A stretch of 64,000 nt of DNA from an uncultured Aquimarina sp. (GTDB lineage: Bacteria > Bacteroidota > Bacteroidia > Flavobacteriales > Flavobacteriaceae). The stretch covers positions 25,906 to 89,905 of the forward strand of contig CANMTP010000017.1 in the NCBI GenBank assembly GCA_947500845.1. The letters run 5' to 3'. The stretch's first letter is position 1. Each line of letters opens with the position of its first letter. The translations under genes and the position numbers were made by a program. Positions 1 through 8,272 of the stretch are shown in pieces. The notes beneath the pieces were generated by a model. It was not told the DNA's origin and made no database searches. It saw only the letters and a list, made by a program, of their open reading frames with translations.

Positions 1-854
1 GATATATTAAATAAATGCAAGTATCCGGCTTGTTCAAAAATAATGTTATTGTTTCCTAGAGCTGCATTTGTGATAGGGAAATCATTAAACTGGGTAAGCT
101 GTTTTATTTCTTTTGAATTCGTACTGTACGAAAATAGATTAAACTCTCCGTTTCTATCACTCAAGAAATAAACTATGTTATCTCTCCACATGGGTTGCAC
201 ATCATTACTTCCTCCTGCTGGTTGTGGAATTTTAACGATAGATTTATCTTCAAACGAAAATAGCCAAATATTGGCAGTAGTTCCCCCTCTGTAGTTTTTC
301 CATTGCTGAAATCTTTCCCTGATTGGTGTATAAGCCATATATTTTCCGTCTGGGGAATAAGCTGCGTGCCATGCATTTGGTATTTCAAGTTCGACAGGAT
401 ACCCTCCAGTAATTGAAACTTGATAGAGTTTAGAGTATCGATTGGTGTGAATTGCCCTTCCAGAATTAAATAAAACTGATTTTCCATCAGGCGTAAATCC
501 TCTTGCATAGTCTCTTCCTGGGTGCCAAGTTAATCTCTTTGGAATCCCTCCTTGCGCTGGGATGATAAATATATCAATATTACCATCATATTCCGCACTA
601 AAGGCAATATGCTTACCATCGGGAGAAAAAATGGGATTAGATTCAACACCTTTGTCTATTGTTAACCTTCTGGGTAATGTCCCATCTTTATTAGCAATCC
701 ATAAGTCTTCAGCATAAATAAAAGCGATGTGCGATTCGCTTATTGCTGGTTGATGAAGCATTCTGGTATCGTTAGGGTCGATAGAGAATACTTGAAATGG
801 AATAAAAAATAATACAAATAAAAGTTGAATAGAAAAAGAATAGATTTTTTTCAT
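1..854 (-). CDS. Tricorn-type protease homolog, N-terminal part (runs off the left edge)
   Basis: The reading frame opens at an ATG at 854 and stays open for 284 codons to the window edge, so only the N-terminal part is visible. It begins with a signal peptide (MKKIYSF, then a hydrophobic stretch ending near residue 24). TolB/WD40-like propeller repeats follow, with blades of the types NPIFSPDGKHIAFSAEYDG, GFTPDGKSVLF and AAYSPDGKYMAYTP. The phrases LHQPAISESHIAFIYAEDLW and QWKNYRGGTTANIWLF are what I know from the propeller of bacterial tricorn protease homologs (S41-type). In that family the protease, PDZ and second propeller domains follow downstream, outside this window. Expected role: periplasmic peptide degradation. 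The family call is firm; protease activity cannot be judged because the catalytic part is missing. Confidence 0.85.
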   Translation of the reverse strand, partial: MKKIYSFSIQLLFVLFFIPFQVFSIDPNDTRMLHQPAISESHIAFIYAEDLWIANKDGTLPRRLTIDKGVESNPIFSPDGKHIAFSAEYDGNIDIFIIPAQGGIPKRLTWHPGRDYARGFTPDGKSVLFNSGRAIHTNRYSKLYQVSITGGYPVELEIPNAWHAAYSPDGKYMAYTPIRERFQQWKNYRGGTTANIWLFSFEDKSIVKIPQPAGGSNDVQPMWRDNIVYFLSDRNGEFNLFSYSTNSKEIKQLTQFNDFPITNAALGNNNIIFEQAGYLHLFNI

Positions 855-1011
855 GACTGATGTGATTGATAAATAATTAATGACTTTAAAAAAAAGCGAT
901 GCCTCAAAGTACAGCTTTTATCGCTCGCAAATTGTTAATCATTTTCTAAATTCTTGAATTAGAACTTTGAAAAAATTAGGATTAGGATATAACCTGTAAC
1001 AAAAATATAAT

Positions 1012-2619
1012 TTATTCTTCCCCAATCAGGTAATGAATGCTTACAGTGGCTAGATCCGAATTTGGAAATTTACTGAAATAATCCTTTTCACTTTGTAGCC
1101 CAACTTCCTTAATAATCTTTAAAAAAGAATCGATTTCCAGTATATATTGATCAGAAAATCCATGCGTGGCATCATAAGCGGTGGCTGCGATCTTACCTAT
1201 ATTTCTAGCGGTTAGATCGGGAGGTAAAGTATGTAGTTCAATCACTATGAGTCCAAATTTTTTAATATGAGGAACCCATTTTTTAAAGTGATCTTTTAGA
1301 TTACGTTCAACATCATCATTATTCAATCGTTTTCCCCGATAGGCAAACGCACCTGTAGATTGACTTGGATGGTCTAATTTTGATATTGGTTCACTCCAGA
1401 TTCTATTGTGATCTAAAAATGTTCTCACAGACAACAAGTCCTTCAGTTCAATGCTGTATTTATCTTTTAAGTCTTTTTGCAATCCATCTGGATCACTGAT
1501 ATCTCCCCATATCACCTTTGCCCATATATCTGCCTGAATAAGATTAGCCCGGGTAACTTTGAGTGCTGCCATATTATAATCTGCACCAACAAGAAAGAGA
1601 GGATGCTCATCCAGATATTTTCCTCGTAACGTTTTGGATGCTATTACATCAAAAAGATGTATCAAAAATGCTCCATTGCCGCATCCCATATCCAGAATAC
1701 CTTTTGGTTGCTCGGCCAAAGGTTTGTTGAACAAGCTTATTATAATTTCATCAATTTTTTTAAAGTAGGTTGTATGGGCTCCTCCACTTCCCCAAACATT
1801 CATTTCTCTATCTACATGACTTTCGTCTTCGTCTTTTGTGTTCCATAAGGTATTGGGGTCGCCAAACAGCAAGTTGTCCATTTGTCGAAACATTGGAATA
1901 TAAGAAACAGTAACTCCATATGCAGAAGCTCTTTTGGCAAAAAACAATCCTTTTTCTGTAAATGTGTAGTTGTTGTCATTTTTGCTAAACCAACCCAGAT
2001 ATCCTAAAAAAGAAAGAATAGTATCAAAACTTTCTGGAAATTTATGATATTCGTCTGCGCTAAAAGAAGCTTCCATAAAGTATTTATGAAACATGCCTCC
2101 CATGCCAAGATGAACTGTGGTAGGACCTACTAAGATCCCTTCGATATGTTTTAAGGTTTGATTCTGAATTTCAAGAGTGTTATTGTCGTTTGTAGGTTCT
2201 AAATCAAAACGATTTTGGTATTGCTTGAATAAGTTTTCAAGTTTATGGAAAGGTTCTAATTCGAATTTACGAGGATGAAATTTACCAGAGTATTTCAAAA
2301 GATCAACAACATCTTTATATACATAAAAATGGTCAAAAGCAATTTCAGAAGAGTTGTTGGTTGTTATAATGATATCATTTTGAGTAACGGTGTAGTTTAA
2401 CCAGCCCTGAGAACTCAATATACGAAGGGCGACATTAAGGTATCCTTCGTTTGCCATACACGCCGTTGCAATTTGATTGATAGATGCTTCTTTGGTATCC
2501 AATAGGTATTGTACTACATTATTAGTCAATAAAGAGTACGAGATAGGCGCGACAACAATACCGTCGAGATGTCTAAATAGTTCTTCTCTAAATTGTTGTT
2601 TTTTGGTCGCTGAAAGCAT
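1012..2619 (-). CDS. SAM-dependent methyltransferase resembling the AprA MT1 module of polyketide synthases
   Basis: The protein has 535 residues. Residues 1-300 hold two helical, winged-helix-like segments (around 15-75 and 155-230). A class I Rossmann methyltransferase domain follows, with SAM motif I LDMGCGNGAF at 309-318 and GADYN at 345-349. Further blocks are MNVWGSGGAHTTYFKKIDE (273-291), VRTFLDHNRIW (398-408) and AYDATHGFSDQY (481-492). From memory these match the MT1-type methyltransferase of AprA (apratoxin loading module), an iron-dependent enzyme acting on an acyl-carrier-bound substrate, and related PKS domains. Here the gene stands alone: I see no PKS, NRPS or carrier-protein gene in the window. 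The neighbour upstream is a DUF1456 gene. Methyltransferase identity is secure; the AprA link is by recalled motifs; the substrate is unknown. Confidence 0.8.
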   Translation of the reverse strand: MLSATKKQQFREELFRHLDGIVVAPISYSLLTNNVVQYLLDTKEASINQIATACMANEGYLNVALRILSSQGWLNYTVTQNDIIITTNNSSEIAFDHFYVYKDVVDLLKYSGKFHPRKFELEPFHKLENLFKQYQNRFDLEPTNDNNTLEIQNQTLKHIEGILVGPTTVHLGMGGMFHKYFMEASFSADEYHKFPESFDTILSFLGYLGWFSKNDNNYTFTEKGLFFAKRASAYGVTVSYIPMFRQMDNLLFGDPNTLWNTKDEDESHVDREMNVWGSGGAHTTYFKKIDEIIISLFNKPLAEQPKGILDMGCGNGAFLIHLFDVIASKTLRGKYLDEHPLFLVGADYNMAALKVTRANLIQADIWAKVIWGDISDPDGLQKDLKDKYSIELKDLLSVRTFLDHNRIWSEPISKLDHPSQSTGAFAYRGKRLNNDDVERNLKDHFKKWVPHIKKFGLIVIELHTLPPDLTARNIGKIAATAYDATHGFSDQYILEIDSFLKIIKEVGLQSEKDYFSKFPNSDLATVSIHYLIGEE

Positions 2620-2688
2620 AGGTGCTTAATTGAAAGGTTGCTAATTAGTCCTAACCAAATTAAACAATTTATTTTGAAGATGAAGAAC

Positions 2689-2955
2689 TTATTTTTTATT
2701 CTTATTAGAGTCTGATGCGATTTTTTTCTCTGGCATAGGGCCTCGTAAGTGGATAATGAGACCATTAAGAAAATTACGTAGAATTTGATCTCCGCACTCC
2801 ATATATTTTGGATGACTTTCATTTCTAAAAAAAGCTCCTAATTCACTTTTAGTAACTTTGAAATCTACAAGAGCACAAATTTTTACGATATCATCATCGC
2901 GTAATTTGTGCGCTACTCTAAGTTTTTTAAAAATATCATTGTTCGTTAAACCCAT
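2689..2955 (-). CDS. DUF1456 family protein (YehS-like)
   Basis: This small basic protein begins MGLTNNDIFKKLRVAHKLRD and contains two short similar helical segments (DIFKKLRVAHKLRDDDIVKIC and a second one around FKVTKSELGAFFRNE), the pattern of DUF1456/YehS. The function of the family is unknown. I place the start at 2955 (88 residues) rather than at 2982. The -7 element at 2960-2967 lies just upstream of 2955, and the family begins close to this Met. The C-terminus is lysine-rich. It lies 69 bases upstream of the methyltransferase gene on the same strand and may share its transcript. Confidence 0.75.
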   Translation of the reverse strand: MGLTNNDIFKKLRVAHKLRDDDIVKICALVDFKVTKSELGAFFRNESHPKYMECGDQILRNFLNGLIIHLRGPMPEKKIASDSNKNKK

Positions 2956-2959
2956 GTCG

Positions 2960-2967
2960 CAAAGGTA
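2960..2967 (-). promoter_or_regulatory. -7 promoter element (TAnnTTTG) of the DUF1456 gene
   Basis: The minus strand reads TACCTTTG, a full match to the Bacteroidota -7 consensus, ending four bases before the ATG at 2955. Transcription would begin at or very near the start codon, giving a nearly leaderless mRNA. I found no TTG at the usual 19-21 base spacing. Confidence 0.5.
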
Positions 2968-3036
2968 TGCTTTGTTGTTCAAAAAGTAATTGATATAATT
3001 TGAAATTTACTATTTTAGAAAAAAAGTTATTAATTC

Positions 3037-3438
3037 ATGTATAGTAAAGAGGAGAAATTAAGTTTGCTTTCTGAAATGATTCAGTTTGCAAAAGTTGATA
3101 AAGAGTTTAAAGAACAGGAATACGACTTTATTGTCGCGGTTGGGTTACAATTAGGGATTACGAAAGAAGAAATAAACGGTTTAGTGAAAAATAGAGCAGA
3201 GAAGAAAAATCTGCAACCAGAATCACAACGTATTCTTCAATTTCATAGGTTGGTTTTGTTAATGAATATTGATCAAGAAACTTCTTCTTCAGAAATTGAT
3301 GATATAAAAGAAATAGGATTACAAATGGGATTACGACCTGAAGCCATTGACTCTGTGTTAAAAGAAATGCACAATTATCCAAATAAGGTGATTCCACCTA
3401 AAGAATTATTAGCAATTTTTACTCGTTTTTATAATTGA
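3037..3438 (+). CDS. TerB-family protein (tellurite-resistance TerB-like fold)
   Basis: The protein has 133 residues and is all-helical in appearance. It starts MYSKEEKLSLLSEMIQFAKVD, followed by EQEYDFIVAVGLQLGI. This is the repeated acidic, helical layout of TerB-like domains (xFAxVDxxFxxxEYxFI). Such single-domain proteins are common in Flavobacteria and are named after TerB, but tellurite resistance is not implied without the other ter genes, which are absent here. It is divergent from the DUF1456 gene, and the 82-base gap (2956-3036) would hold both promoters. Confidence 0.75.
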   Translation: MYSKEEKLSLLSEMIQFAKVDKEFKEQEYDFIVAVGLQLGITKEEINGLVKNRAEKKNLQPESQRILQFHRLVLLMNIDQETSSSEIDDIKEIGLQMGLRPEAIDSVLKEMHNYPNKVIPPKELLAIFTRFYN

Positions 3439-3749
3439 TAAGGCGTTAGATCAAGACTAAAACCGAATAGAATCTACAATATCGAATGATCTCGCTACAA
3501 TGCAGGGTCTTTTAAGTGTTTTTATTTTTGCTAAAGAGTTGATGGCGAATTGAATCTGTATAATAATCACGCTACTCAAAATGATCTCTACTTGTGCAGA
3601 TTTGTCATTCTGAAAACAACTATACATGACAAAAAGTCATTAAAAAGATCTACTAATATGACATAATGTCTTTTTTTTCCGTATTGGAACTCAAATTGCT
3701 ATATACTCATTGAAATTAAAACTTTAAATAACTTTAAAAATATAATACG
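3439..3749. other. Intergenic region upstream of hsp20
   Basis: This 311-base gap has no credible coding frame. It holds two short palindromes at 3626-3640 and 3660-3670 (listed separately). Further upstream are phrases such as aatgatctcgct and aaatgatctctac, which look like worn copies of the ATGATCTC-type palindrome near 53.85 kb; I regard that link as weak. Confidence 0.5.
3626..3670 (+). promoter_or_regulatory. Paired palindromes upstream of hsp20, candidate operator
   Basis: Two inverted repeats lie 32 bases apart, centre to centre, about three helical turns: ATGAC-N5-GTCAT at 3626-3640 and GACAT-A-ATGTC at 3660-3670. Both share the GAC..GTC half-site logic and lie 80-124 bases ahead of the hsp20 start. 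Such spacing fits a dimeric regulator binding twice on one face of the DNA. Heat-shock control is an inference from position only. Confidence 0.4.
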
Positions 3750-4187
3750 ATGAGTTTAATTAAAAGAACAGACAGATTACCTTTCCTTTTTGATGATTTT
3801 TTTACTACTGATTGGTTAGGAGGAACTGAAAATACTAAAAGAATTGGGTTTAATACACCTGCAGTAAATGTAAAAGAGACTGATAACGATTTTTCTGTAG
3901 AACTTGCGGCACCAGGTCTGGCAAAAGAGGATTTTAATATTGAGCTGGATAATGATGTTCTTTCAGTTTCTTCAGAAACTAAATCAGAAAAAGAAACCAA
4001 AGAGGATGATGGTAAGTATACCAGAAAAGAGTTTGCGTATAGCTCTTTTAAAAGATCTTTCACTTTGCCTGAGACAGCAAATGGTCAAGAAATTAAGGCT
4101 TCTTATGAAAATGGAGTACTGTTAGTTACTATTCCTAAAAAAGAGGAAGCAAAAGTACAACCTAAAAGGTTGATTGAGATTTCATAA
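3750..4187 (+). CDS. Hsp20 / alpha-crystallin family small heat-shock protein
   Basis: The protein has 145 residues. The N-terminus LPFLFDDFFTTDWLGG is the aromatic arm seen in bacterial Hsp20 proteins. The alpha-crystallin domain runs from about 35 to 135: VNVKETDNDFSVELAAPGLAKEDFNIELDNDVLSVS, then FKRSFTLPE, and the diagnostic ENGVLLVTIPKKE. It is an ATP-independent cytoplasmic holdase for unfolding proteins. It appears monocistronic, with a candidate operator upstream and a strong hairpin terminator 36 bases downstream. Confidence 0.95.
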   Translation: MSLIKRTDRLPFLFDDFFTTDWLGGTENTKRIGFNTPAVNVKETDNDFSVELAAPGLAKEDFNIELDNDVLSVSSETKSEKETKEDDGKYTRKEFAYSSFKRSFTLPETANGQEIKASYENGVLLVTIPKKEEAKVQPKRLIEIS

Positions 4188-4222
4188 TTGGATTTGAGAT
4201 TTGTTTAGTTGATTAATGTTAC

Positions 4223-4258
4223 GAAGAACGCCCTATTTTTAGGGCGTTCTTCTTTTTT
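4223..4258 (+). terminator. Intrinsic terminator of hsp20
   Basis: A perfect 13-bp stem (4223-4235 with 4240-4252) closes a four-base loop (4236-4239) and is followed directly by six T (4253-4258). Confidence 0.9.
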
Positions 4259-4331
4259 ATAAATAAGAGTATTGAATCTTTTCTATTTCAATTATTTTTT
4301 CATATTATTGTGATATCAAAATGATATTATA

Positions 4332-5192
4332 ATGAAAAATGAAAAAATTATTAAAGGAAGTAATGGTTATCTTGTTTTAGGGCTATTATTGCTCATCATC
4401 ATTATGATGATTATGGGTTTTGTTGTTATGAAAAATCCGCTATTTATCCTCTTACTCGCCGTGGTGATTTTTATTATCAAAGGTTTTTTTATAGTAAACC
4501 CTAATAGCTCCAAAGTGATGGTTCTGTTTGGTGCTTATAAAGGAACGGTAAAAAACAATGGTTTCTTTTGGGCAAATCCTTTTTACACCAGACAACGTAT
4601 ATCTTTGAGAGCAAGAAACTTCTACAGTGAAAGAGTAAAAGTTAACGATAAAATTGGTAATCCGATTTTGATTAACGTAATTCTGGTTTGGAGGGTAGAA
4701 GATACGTACAAGGCTGCTTTTGATGTTGATCATTATGAAGAGTTCGTTAGAGTTCAAACTGATGCTGCGGTAAGAAAATTAGCGGGTTCTTATCCCTATG
4801 ATAATTTTGCTGAAGGTCATAACGATCATGAAATAACACTATTATCTGGTATGGATGAAGTAAATGAAGCGTTAGAAAACGAAATAACAGAGCGCTTGGC
4901 CATCGCTGGAATTAAAGTGATGGAGGCTAGAATTGGATATTTGGCTTACGCACCAGAAATTGCAAGTGCGATGTTAAAAAGACAACAAGCAGTCGCTATA
5001 GTAGCCGCAAGAAAAAAAATTGTTGAAGGTGCCGTAGGTATGGTAGAAGATGCTTTGTCTAAACTATCAGTAGATGGCATCATTGATTTTGATGATGATA
5101 AGAAAGCATCAATGGTAAGCAACCTGATGGTTGTTTTATGTGGAGATAAGGAAGCTACGCCTGTAATTAACACAGGTACGTTACATTCGTAA
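4332..5192 (+). CDS. SPFH-domain (band 7/stomatin-like) membrane protein
   Basis: The protein has 286 residues. Two N-terminal transmembrane segments lie at about 15-32 and 37-54, followed by VNPNSSKVMVLFGAYKGTVKNNGFFW, the entry of an SPFH domain running to about residue 250. A helical, alanine-rich stretch (EIASAMLKRQQAVAIVAARKKIVEGAVGMV) follows, as in stomatin-like proteins. These proteins form membrane-bound oligomeric rings or scaffolds; the client is unknown. The next gene starts 3 bases after the stop codon, so the two are co-transcribed and probably translationally coupled. The same SPFH plus small ribbon-helix-helix pairing is, as far as I recall, recurrent in bacteria. Confidence 0.88.
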   Translation: MKNEKIIKGSNGYLVLGLLLLIIIMMIMGFVVMKNPLFILLLAVVIFIIKGFFIVNPNSSKVMVLFGAYKGTVKNNGFFWANPFYTRQRISLRARNFYSERVKVNDKIGNPILINVILVWRVEDTYKAAFDVDHYEEFVRVQTDAAVRKLAGSYPYDNFAEGHNDHEITLLSGMDEVNEALENEITERLAIAGIKVMEARIGYLAYAPEIASAMLKRQQAVAIVAARKKIVEGAVGMVEDALSKLSVDGIIDFDDDKKASMVSNLMVVLCGDKEATPVINTGTLHS

Positions 5193-5195
5193 TTT

Positions 5196-5378
5196 ATGGG
5201 TAAAAAAAAATCGTTTGTACTAAGAATAGATCCCGAAACATTTAAGCTGATCGAAAAATGGGCAGATGATGAATTTCGTAGTGTGAATGGTCAATTAGAA
5301 TGGATGATTTACAAAAGTCTAAAAGATGCTAAGCGATTAAAAAAGTCAAAACAGATGCCCGATGACGATTCAAATTAA
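5196..5378 (+). CDS. Small Arc-like ribbon-helix-helix protein
   Basis: The product has 60 residues. KKSFVLRIDPETFKLIEKWADDEFRSVNGQLEWMI gives one beta strand followed by two helices, the Arc/MetJ ribbon-helix-helix pattern, with the strand SFVLRI as DNA-contact candidate. The C-terminus is lysine-rich and then acidic. It begins 3 bases after the SPFH stop, so the two form one operon. It could be an autoregulator of the pair or, as in some SPFH-linked Arc-like proteins, an accessory with no DNA role. No antitoxin partner is seen. Confidence 0.75.
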   Translation: MGKKKSFVLRIDPETFKLIEKWADDEFRSVNGQLEWMIYKSLKDAKRLKKSKQMPDDDSN

Positions 5379-5410
5379 AAAGAACAATGCACTCGGTGTT
5401 TAGAATATAA

Positions 5411-5815
5411 TCAAAAGCTATTCATGAGATCTTTAAGTTCTAACTCAGAAATGGGTTTGGTCAGGTAACCAGAGACTTTTTCGAATTCTTTTGTTCGTGC
5501 AATATCCATTGGATTATCTGAAGATGAGAGGATGTAAATAATTATATCTTTTTTCAATGTGGGATGTATTTTTTCATACTCTTCTAAAAATTGCCAGCCG
5601 TCCATGATTGGCATGTTGAGATCTAGCAGTATTAAATCGGGTATTTTGTTGATGTTTTCGTTATTAGATTTTAAATAACTTATCCCTTCTTCCCCATTTG
5701 AAAAAATTAAAAGCTTTTTCTCGCTTGGAAGGGCTTTGACAATTAATTTTTTAATAATATAATGTTGTATCCTGTCATCATCAATCAAACATAGGGTGTT
5801 TATATTTTTTGTCAT
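5411..5815 (-). CDS. Single-domain CheY-like response regulator
   Basis: The product has 134 residues from the chosen start at 5815; an in-frame ATG at 5875 would add 20 residues that do not fit the fold. The receiver domain is complete: acidic pocket LCLIDDDRI (about 8-16), phospho-acceptor Asp in LILLDLNMP, the Ser switch in YILSSSD and the conserved Lys in YLTKP. There is no output domain. The flavobacterial relatives I recall serve as stand-alone relays for hybrid kinases. No kinase is adjacent; the SPFH/Arc pair converges on it from the other side. Confidence 0.88.
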   Translation of the reverse strand: MTKNINTLCLIDDDRIQHYIIKKLIVKALPSEKKLLIFSNGEEGISYLKSNNENINKIPDLILLDLNMPIMDGWQFLEEYEKIHPTLKKDIIIYILSSSDNPMDIARTKEFEKVSGYLTKPISELELKDLMNSF

Positions 5816-6168
5816 GAGGCTAAATTGTAATGATGCTATTGTTCGTTTATCCTCGATACTCAAAATTCTTATCAATTTGGGTTTATATCAATTTGAATAG
5901 AGGTGCATCGATAAATGATATTTATTGGGGTAAAAATAATTTGTTAAACCTAAAATTATGATTTTGACCATATGCAATAAAAAACTGTAAATTAAATGTA
6001 GTACTTTTTTTTTGTAAAAGTATGAGGTAAAGCATCAGAACTTATAAGGGAATCCGTAAATGTTTTATAATAAGCTATATCTCACTAGTAAAACAAAATA
6101 TTTGTGAGTAGTATTATTTTCTTTATACTTTAGCTCAATACGAAGTAGAAGTGTTAGCTAAAAAAATA

Positions 6169-6927
6169 TTATAAATCCAGCCATTTTTTGAAATTAGAAG
6201 TTCGTTCTCGGGACACGATAATTTGTTCTTCATCCTGTGGTTTTAATTTTAACAATAATCTACTGTTAAAATAGCTATGAATCTCAATAACTGATTTTAC
6301 AGACACCATAAATTTTCTATTAATTCTAAAGAACTGCACCGGATCTAAAATTTCTTCTAATTGATCAATAGAATATTCAATTGGGTATTTTTGACCTTTA
6401 CGGGTATGCAAGAATATCAATCCTTCATTAGATTTAAAATAGGCAATGTCTGTAATATCAAAGGAGTTGAATTGATTTCCTATTTTCACCATAAATCGTT
6501 TTTTGTATTCTTTGGCAAACAAATTTTTTATGCGTTCAAATTTATCTTCATTAAGTGTTGTGTTAGAATCAATATGGTTTTTTCGATATTTTGCTAATGC
6601 ATTTTGAAGATCCTTTTTGTCAATAGGTTTCAGTAAATAGTCTAGTCCGTTGTATTTAAAACCTCGTATAGCATACTCATTGTAAGCCGTTGTAAATATA
6701 ACCGGAGGGTGATTTTCTAAAGAATCCAGGATATCAAATCCATAACCATCGTTAAGTTGGATATCCAGGAATATTAGATCGGGCAAAGGATTATTTTCAA
6801 ACCAATACTTTCCATTTTCAACAGACGTAAGCTGGCCTGCAATATGAATTTCTGGAGCTAATTCTTCTATAAGATTAGCAAGGCGTCTTGAGGCTATATT
6901 TTCATCTTCAACAATTACAGCGGTCAT
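6169..6927 (-). CDS. LytTR-family response regulator
   Basis: The protein has 252 residues. The receiver domain occupies 1-120 with the acidic pair VEDEN at 7-9, phospho-acceptor Asp55 in LIFLDIQL and Lys in YLLKPI. A LytTR DNA-binding domain fills about 145-250 (MVKIGNQFNSFDITDIAYFKSNEGLIFL, then FFRINRKFMVSVKSV and the end FKKWL). It starts one base after the kinase stop, a classic LytS/LytR-type pair. Binding sites of LytTR proteins are usually imperfect direct repeats. The divergent TonB receptor gene is a plausible target, but this is inferred only from position. Confidence 0.93.
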   Translation of the reverse strand: MTAVIVEDENIASRRLANLIEELAPEIHIAGQLTSVENGKYWFENNPLPDLIFLDIQLNDGYGFDILDSLENHPPVIFTTAYNEYAIRGFKYNGLDYLLKPIDKKDLQNALAKYRKNHIDSNTTLNEDKFERIKNLFAKEYKKRFMVKIGNQFNSFDITDIAYFKSNEGLIFLHTRKGQKYPIEYSIDQLEEILDPVQFFRINRKFMVSVKSVIEIHSYFNSRLLLKLKPQDEEQIIVSRERTSNFKKWLDL

Positions 6928-6928
6928 C

Positions 6929-8011
6929 TTAAGAAACTTTTACAATAGGAACTTCGTTAATAGCTCTTGAAATTAATGGAATGTTCACTTTAAAATATCC
7001 ATTTTCCGCTTCCACTATTACCTTTTGGTTGGTATAAAATGAATATCTTTTTTTGATGTTTTTGAGCCCTAGTTTTGTGGATTCTTCTTTTTGCTTTCTT
7101 ACATGTAAGTTATTCTGAATCACCATACTTTTTTGACCTATAGAGAAGACATTGATTTCTAAGGGCTTTTCTTTTGAAAAATAATTGTGTTTTAATGCAT
7201 TTTCTACCAGCATTTGTAAAGAAAGTGTAGGAATCAGGTATTCTTTGGGATCGATAGCAATATGAGTAGTAATGCTTAAAGCTCCTTGATGCCTCACATT
7301 CATCATAAATATAAACGAATCTAGAAAACTTAATTCTTTTTCCAGACTTACCAGGTCTTCTTCTCGATTATCTAAAATGTATCGATAACAAGAAGCTAAT
7401 CTTGATACAAAATCCGAGGCAAGATCTCGATCCTCATACATTAAGGAAGTTAAAGTATTCAAGCTGTTAAATAAAAAATGTGGACTGATCTGATTTTTTA
7501 AAGATTTATATTTAGAAGTCATCGCTTCCTTTTTTAATTTATTCATAGTATTCTCAAGCTCTTTCTTCTGTTTAAGGGCAAAGTAAAACATGTTGAAGAG
7601 TATTGCAGCAAACCCGAGAACCGTAGCTCTGAAAAAATCAATCCTAAATCGTAACCAAGGATTATCGGCATCAATTTCACAGATATGATCCAATTCAAAA
7701 ATGGCTAGATAATATAGTAAAGCAGCTACTGGGAGAATAATTAGCAGGTTAATACCTAAGATCTTAAGACCATTTGACATGTCTAGAGTCTTCTCAATAT
7801 CTGCATTTAATTCACGACGAATTAACCTATCATTGGTTTCCCAAGCCAGCATTAGAAGAAAAAAAGCACTGAAATAATAAAAAATACCAGTTGCATCAAA
7901 AACAGTTCCGTCGTCATCGTCATGGTTTATAGTTAGTTTAACCAAGAAATATATCAGATTCACGATTAGAAACCGAATGGTAAATTTCCTTAAATAACTT
8001 TTTGAAATCAT
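6929..8011 (-). CDS. LytS-like sensor histidine kinase (His_kinase/HATPase type)
   Basis: The protein has 360 residues. Four transmembrane segments lie at about 12-28, 42-56, 82-104 and 129-146, followed by a coiled coil and the phospho-acceptor motif NQISPHFLFNSLNTL with His178. The N-box is LVENALKHNYF near 267. There is no large extracellular sensor: the loop between TM1 and TM2 is short and acidic (HDDDDG), so the signal is probably read within the membrane. It forms an operon with the LytTR regulator and is divergent from the TonB receptor gene. Confidence 0.92.
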   Translation of the reverse strand: MISKSYLRKFTIRFLIVNLIYFLVKLTINHDDDDGTVFDATGIFYYFSAFFLLMLAWETNDRLIRRELNADIEKTLDMSNGLKILGINLLIILPVAALLYYLAIFELDHICEIDADNPWLRFRIDFFRATVLGFAAILFNMFYFALKQKKELENTMNKLKKEAMTSKYKSLKNQISPHFLFNSLNTLTSLMYEDRDLASDFVSRLASCYRYILDNREEDLVSLEKELSFLDSFIFMMNVRHQGALSITTHIAIDPKEYLIPTLSLQMLVENALKHNYFSKEKPLEINVFSIGQKSMVIQNNLHVRKQKEESTKLGLKNIKKRYSFYTNQKVIVEAENGYFKVNIPLISRAINEVPIVKVS

Positions 8012-8072
8012 ATCACGGTTTGGTAATTAGTACATATAAAGATACATAACTCGTAGGCAACGTCGATCTGAT

Positions 8073-8085
8073 AATTGGTCCAATT
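8073..8085. promoter_or_regulatory. Perfect 13-base palindrome in the divergent kinase/receptor gap
   Basis: AATTGG-T-CCAATT is a perfect inverted repeat with a one-base centre. It lies 62 bases upstream of the kinase start and 188 bases upstream of the receptor start. It could be an operator shared by both divergent genes, but short AT-rich palindromes also arise by chance. Confidence 0.3.
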
Positions 8086-8272
8086 GTCAAATTAGAAGTT
8101 GAATTGTAATTAATCAAAGTTGATCCGGAAAAACAAAGCGGGAAAGTGTTTTAACTCTTTTAAAGTAAACTTTTGGTATCTCAAGAGTAAAAATACCAGT
8201 TCATATGATTTAGATTTCAATCATTTCAACAAGCGTGCAACTTTGGATAAAATCTTTAAAACTAAAGACATT

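Noticed and set aside
173..508. 111-residue minus-strand frame
   Set aside because: It lies out of frame inside the tricorn-type gene that opens at 854; its translation has no family likeness.
2526..2822. 98-residue minus-strand frame
   Set aside because: It overlaps the methyltransferase and DUF1456 genes in another frame and reads as low-quality sequence.
3037..3438. Tellurite resistance operon
   Set aside because: Only one TerB-fold gene is present; no other ter genes.
8120..8272. N-terminal extension of the TonB receptor
   Set aside because: The 51 extra residues precede a perfect signal peptide starting at 8273 and have no family likeness.
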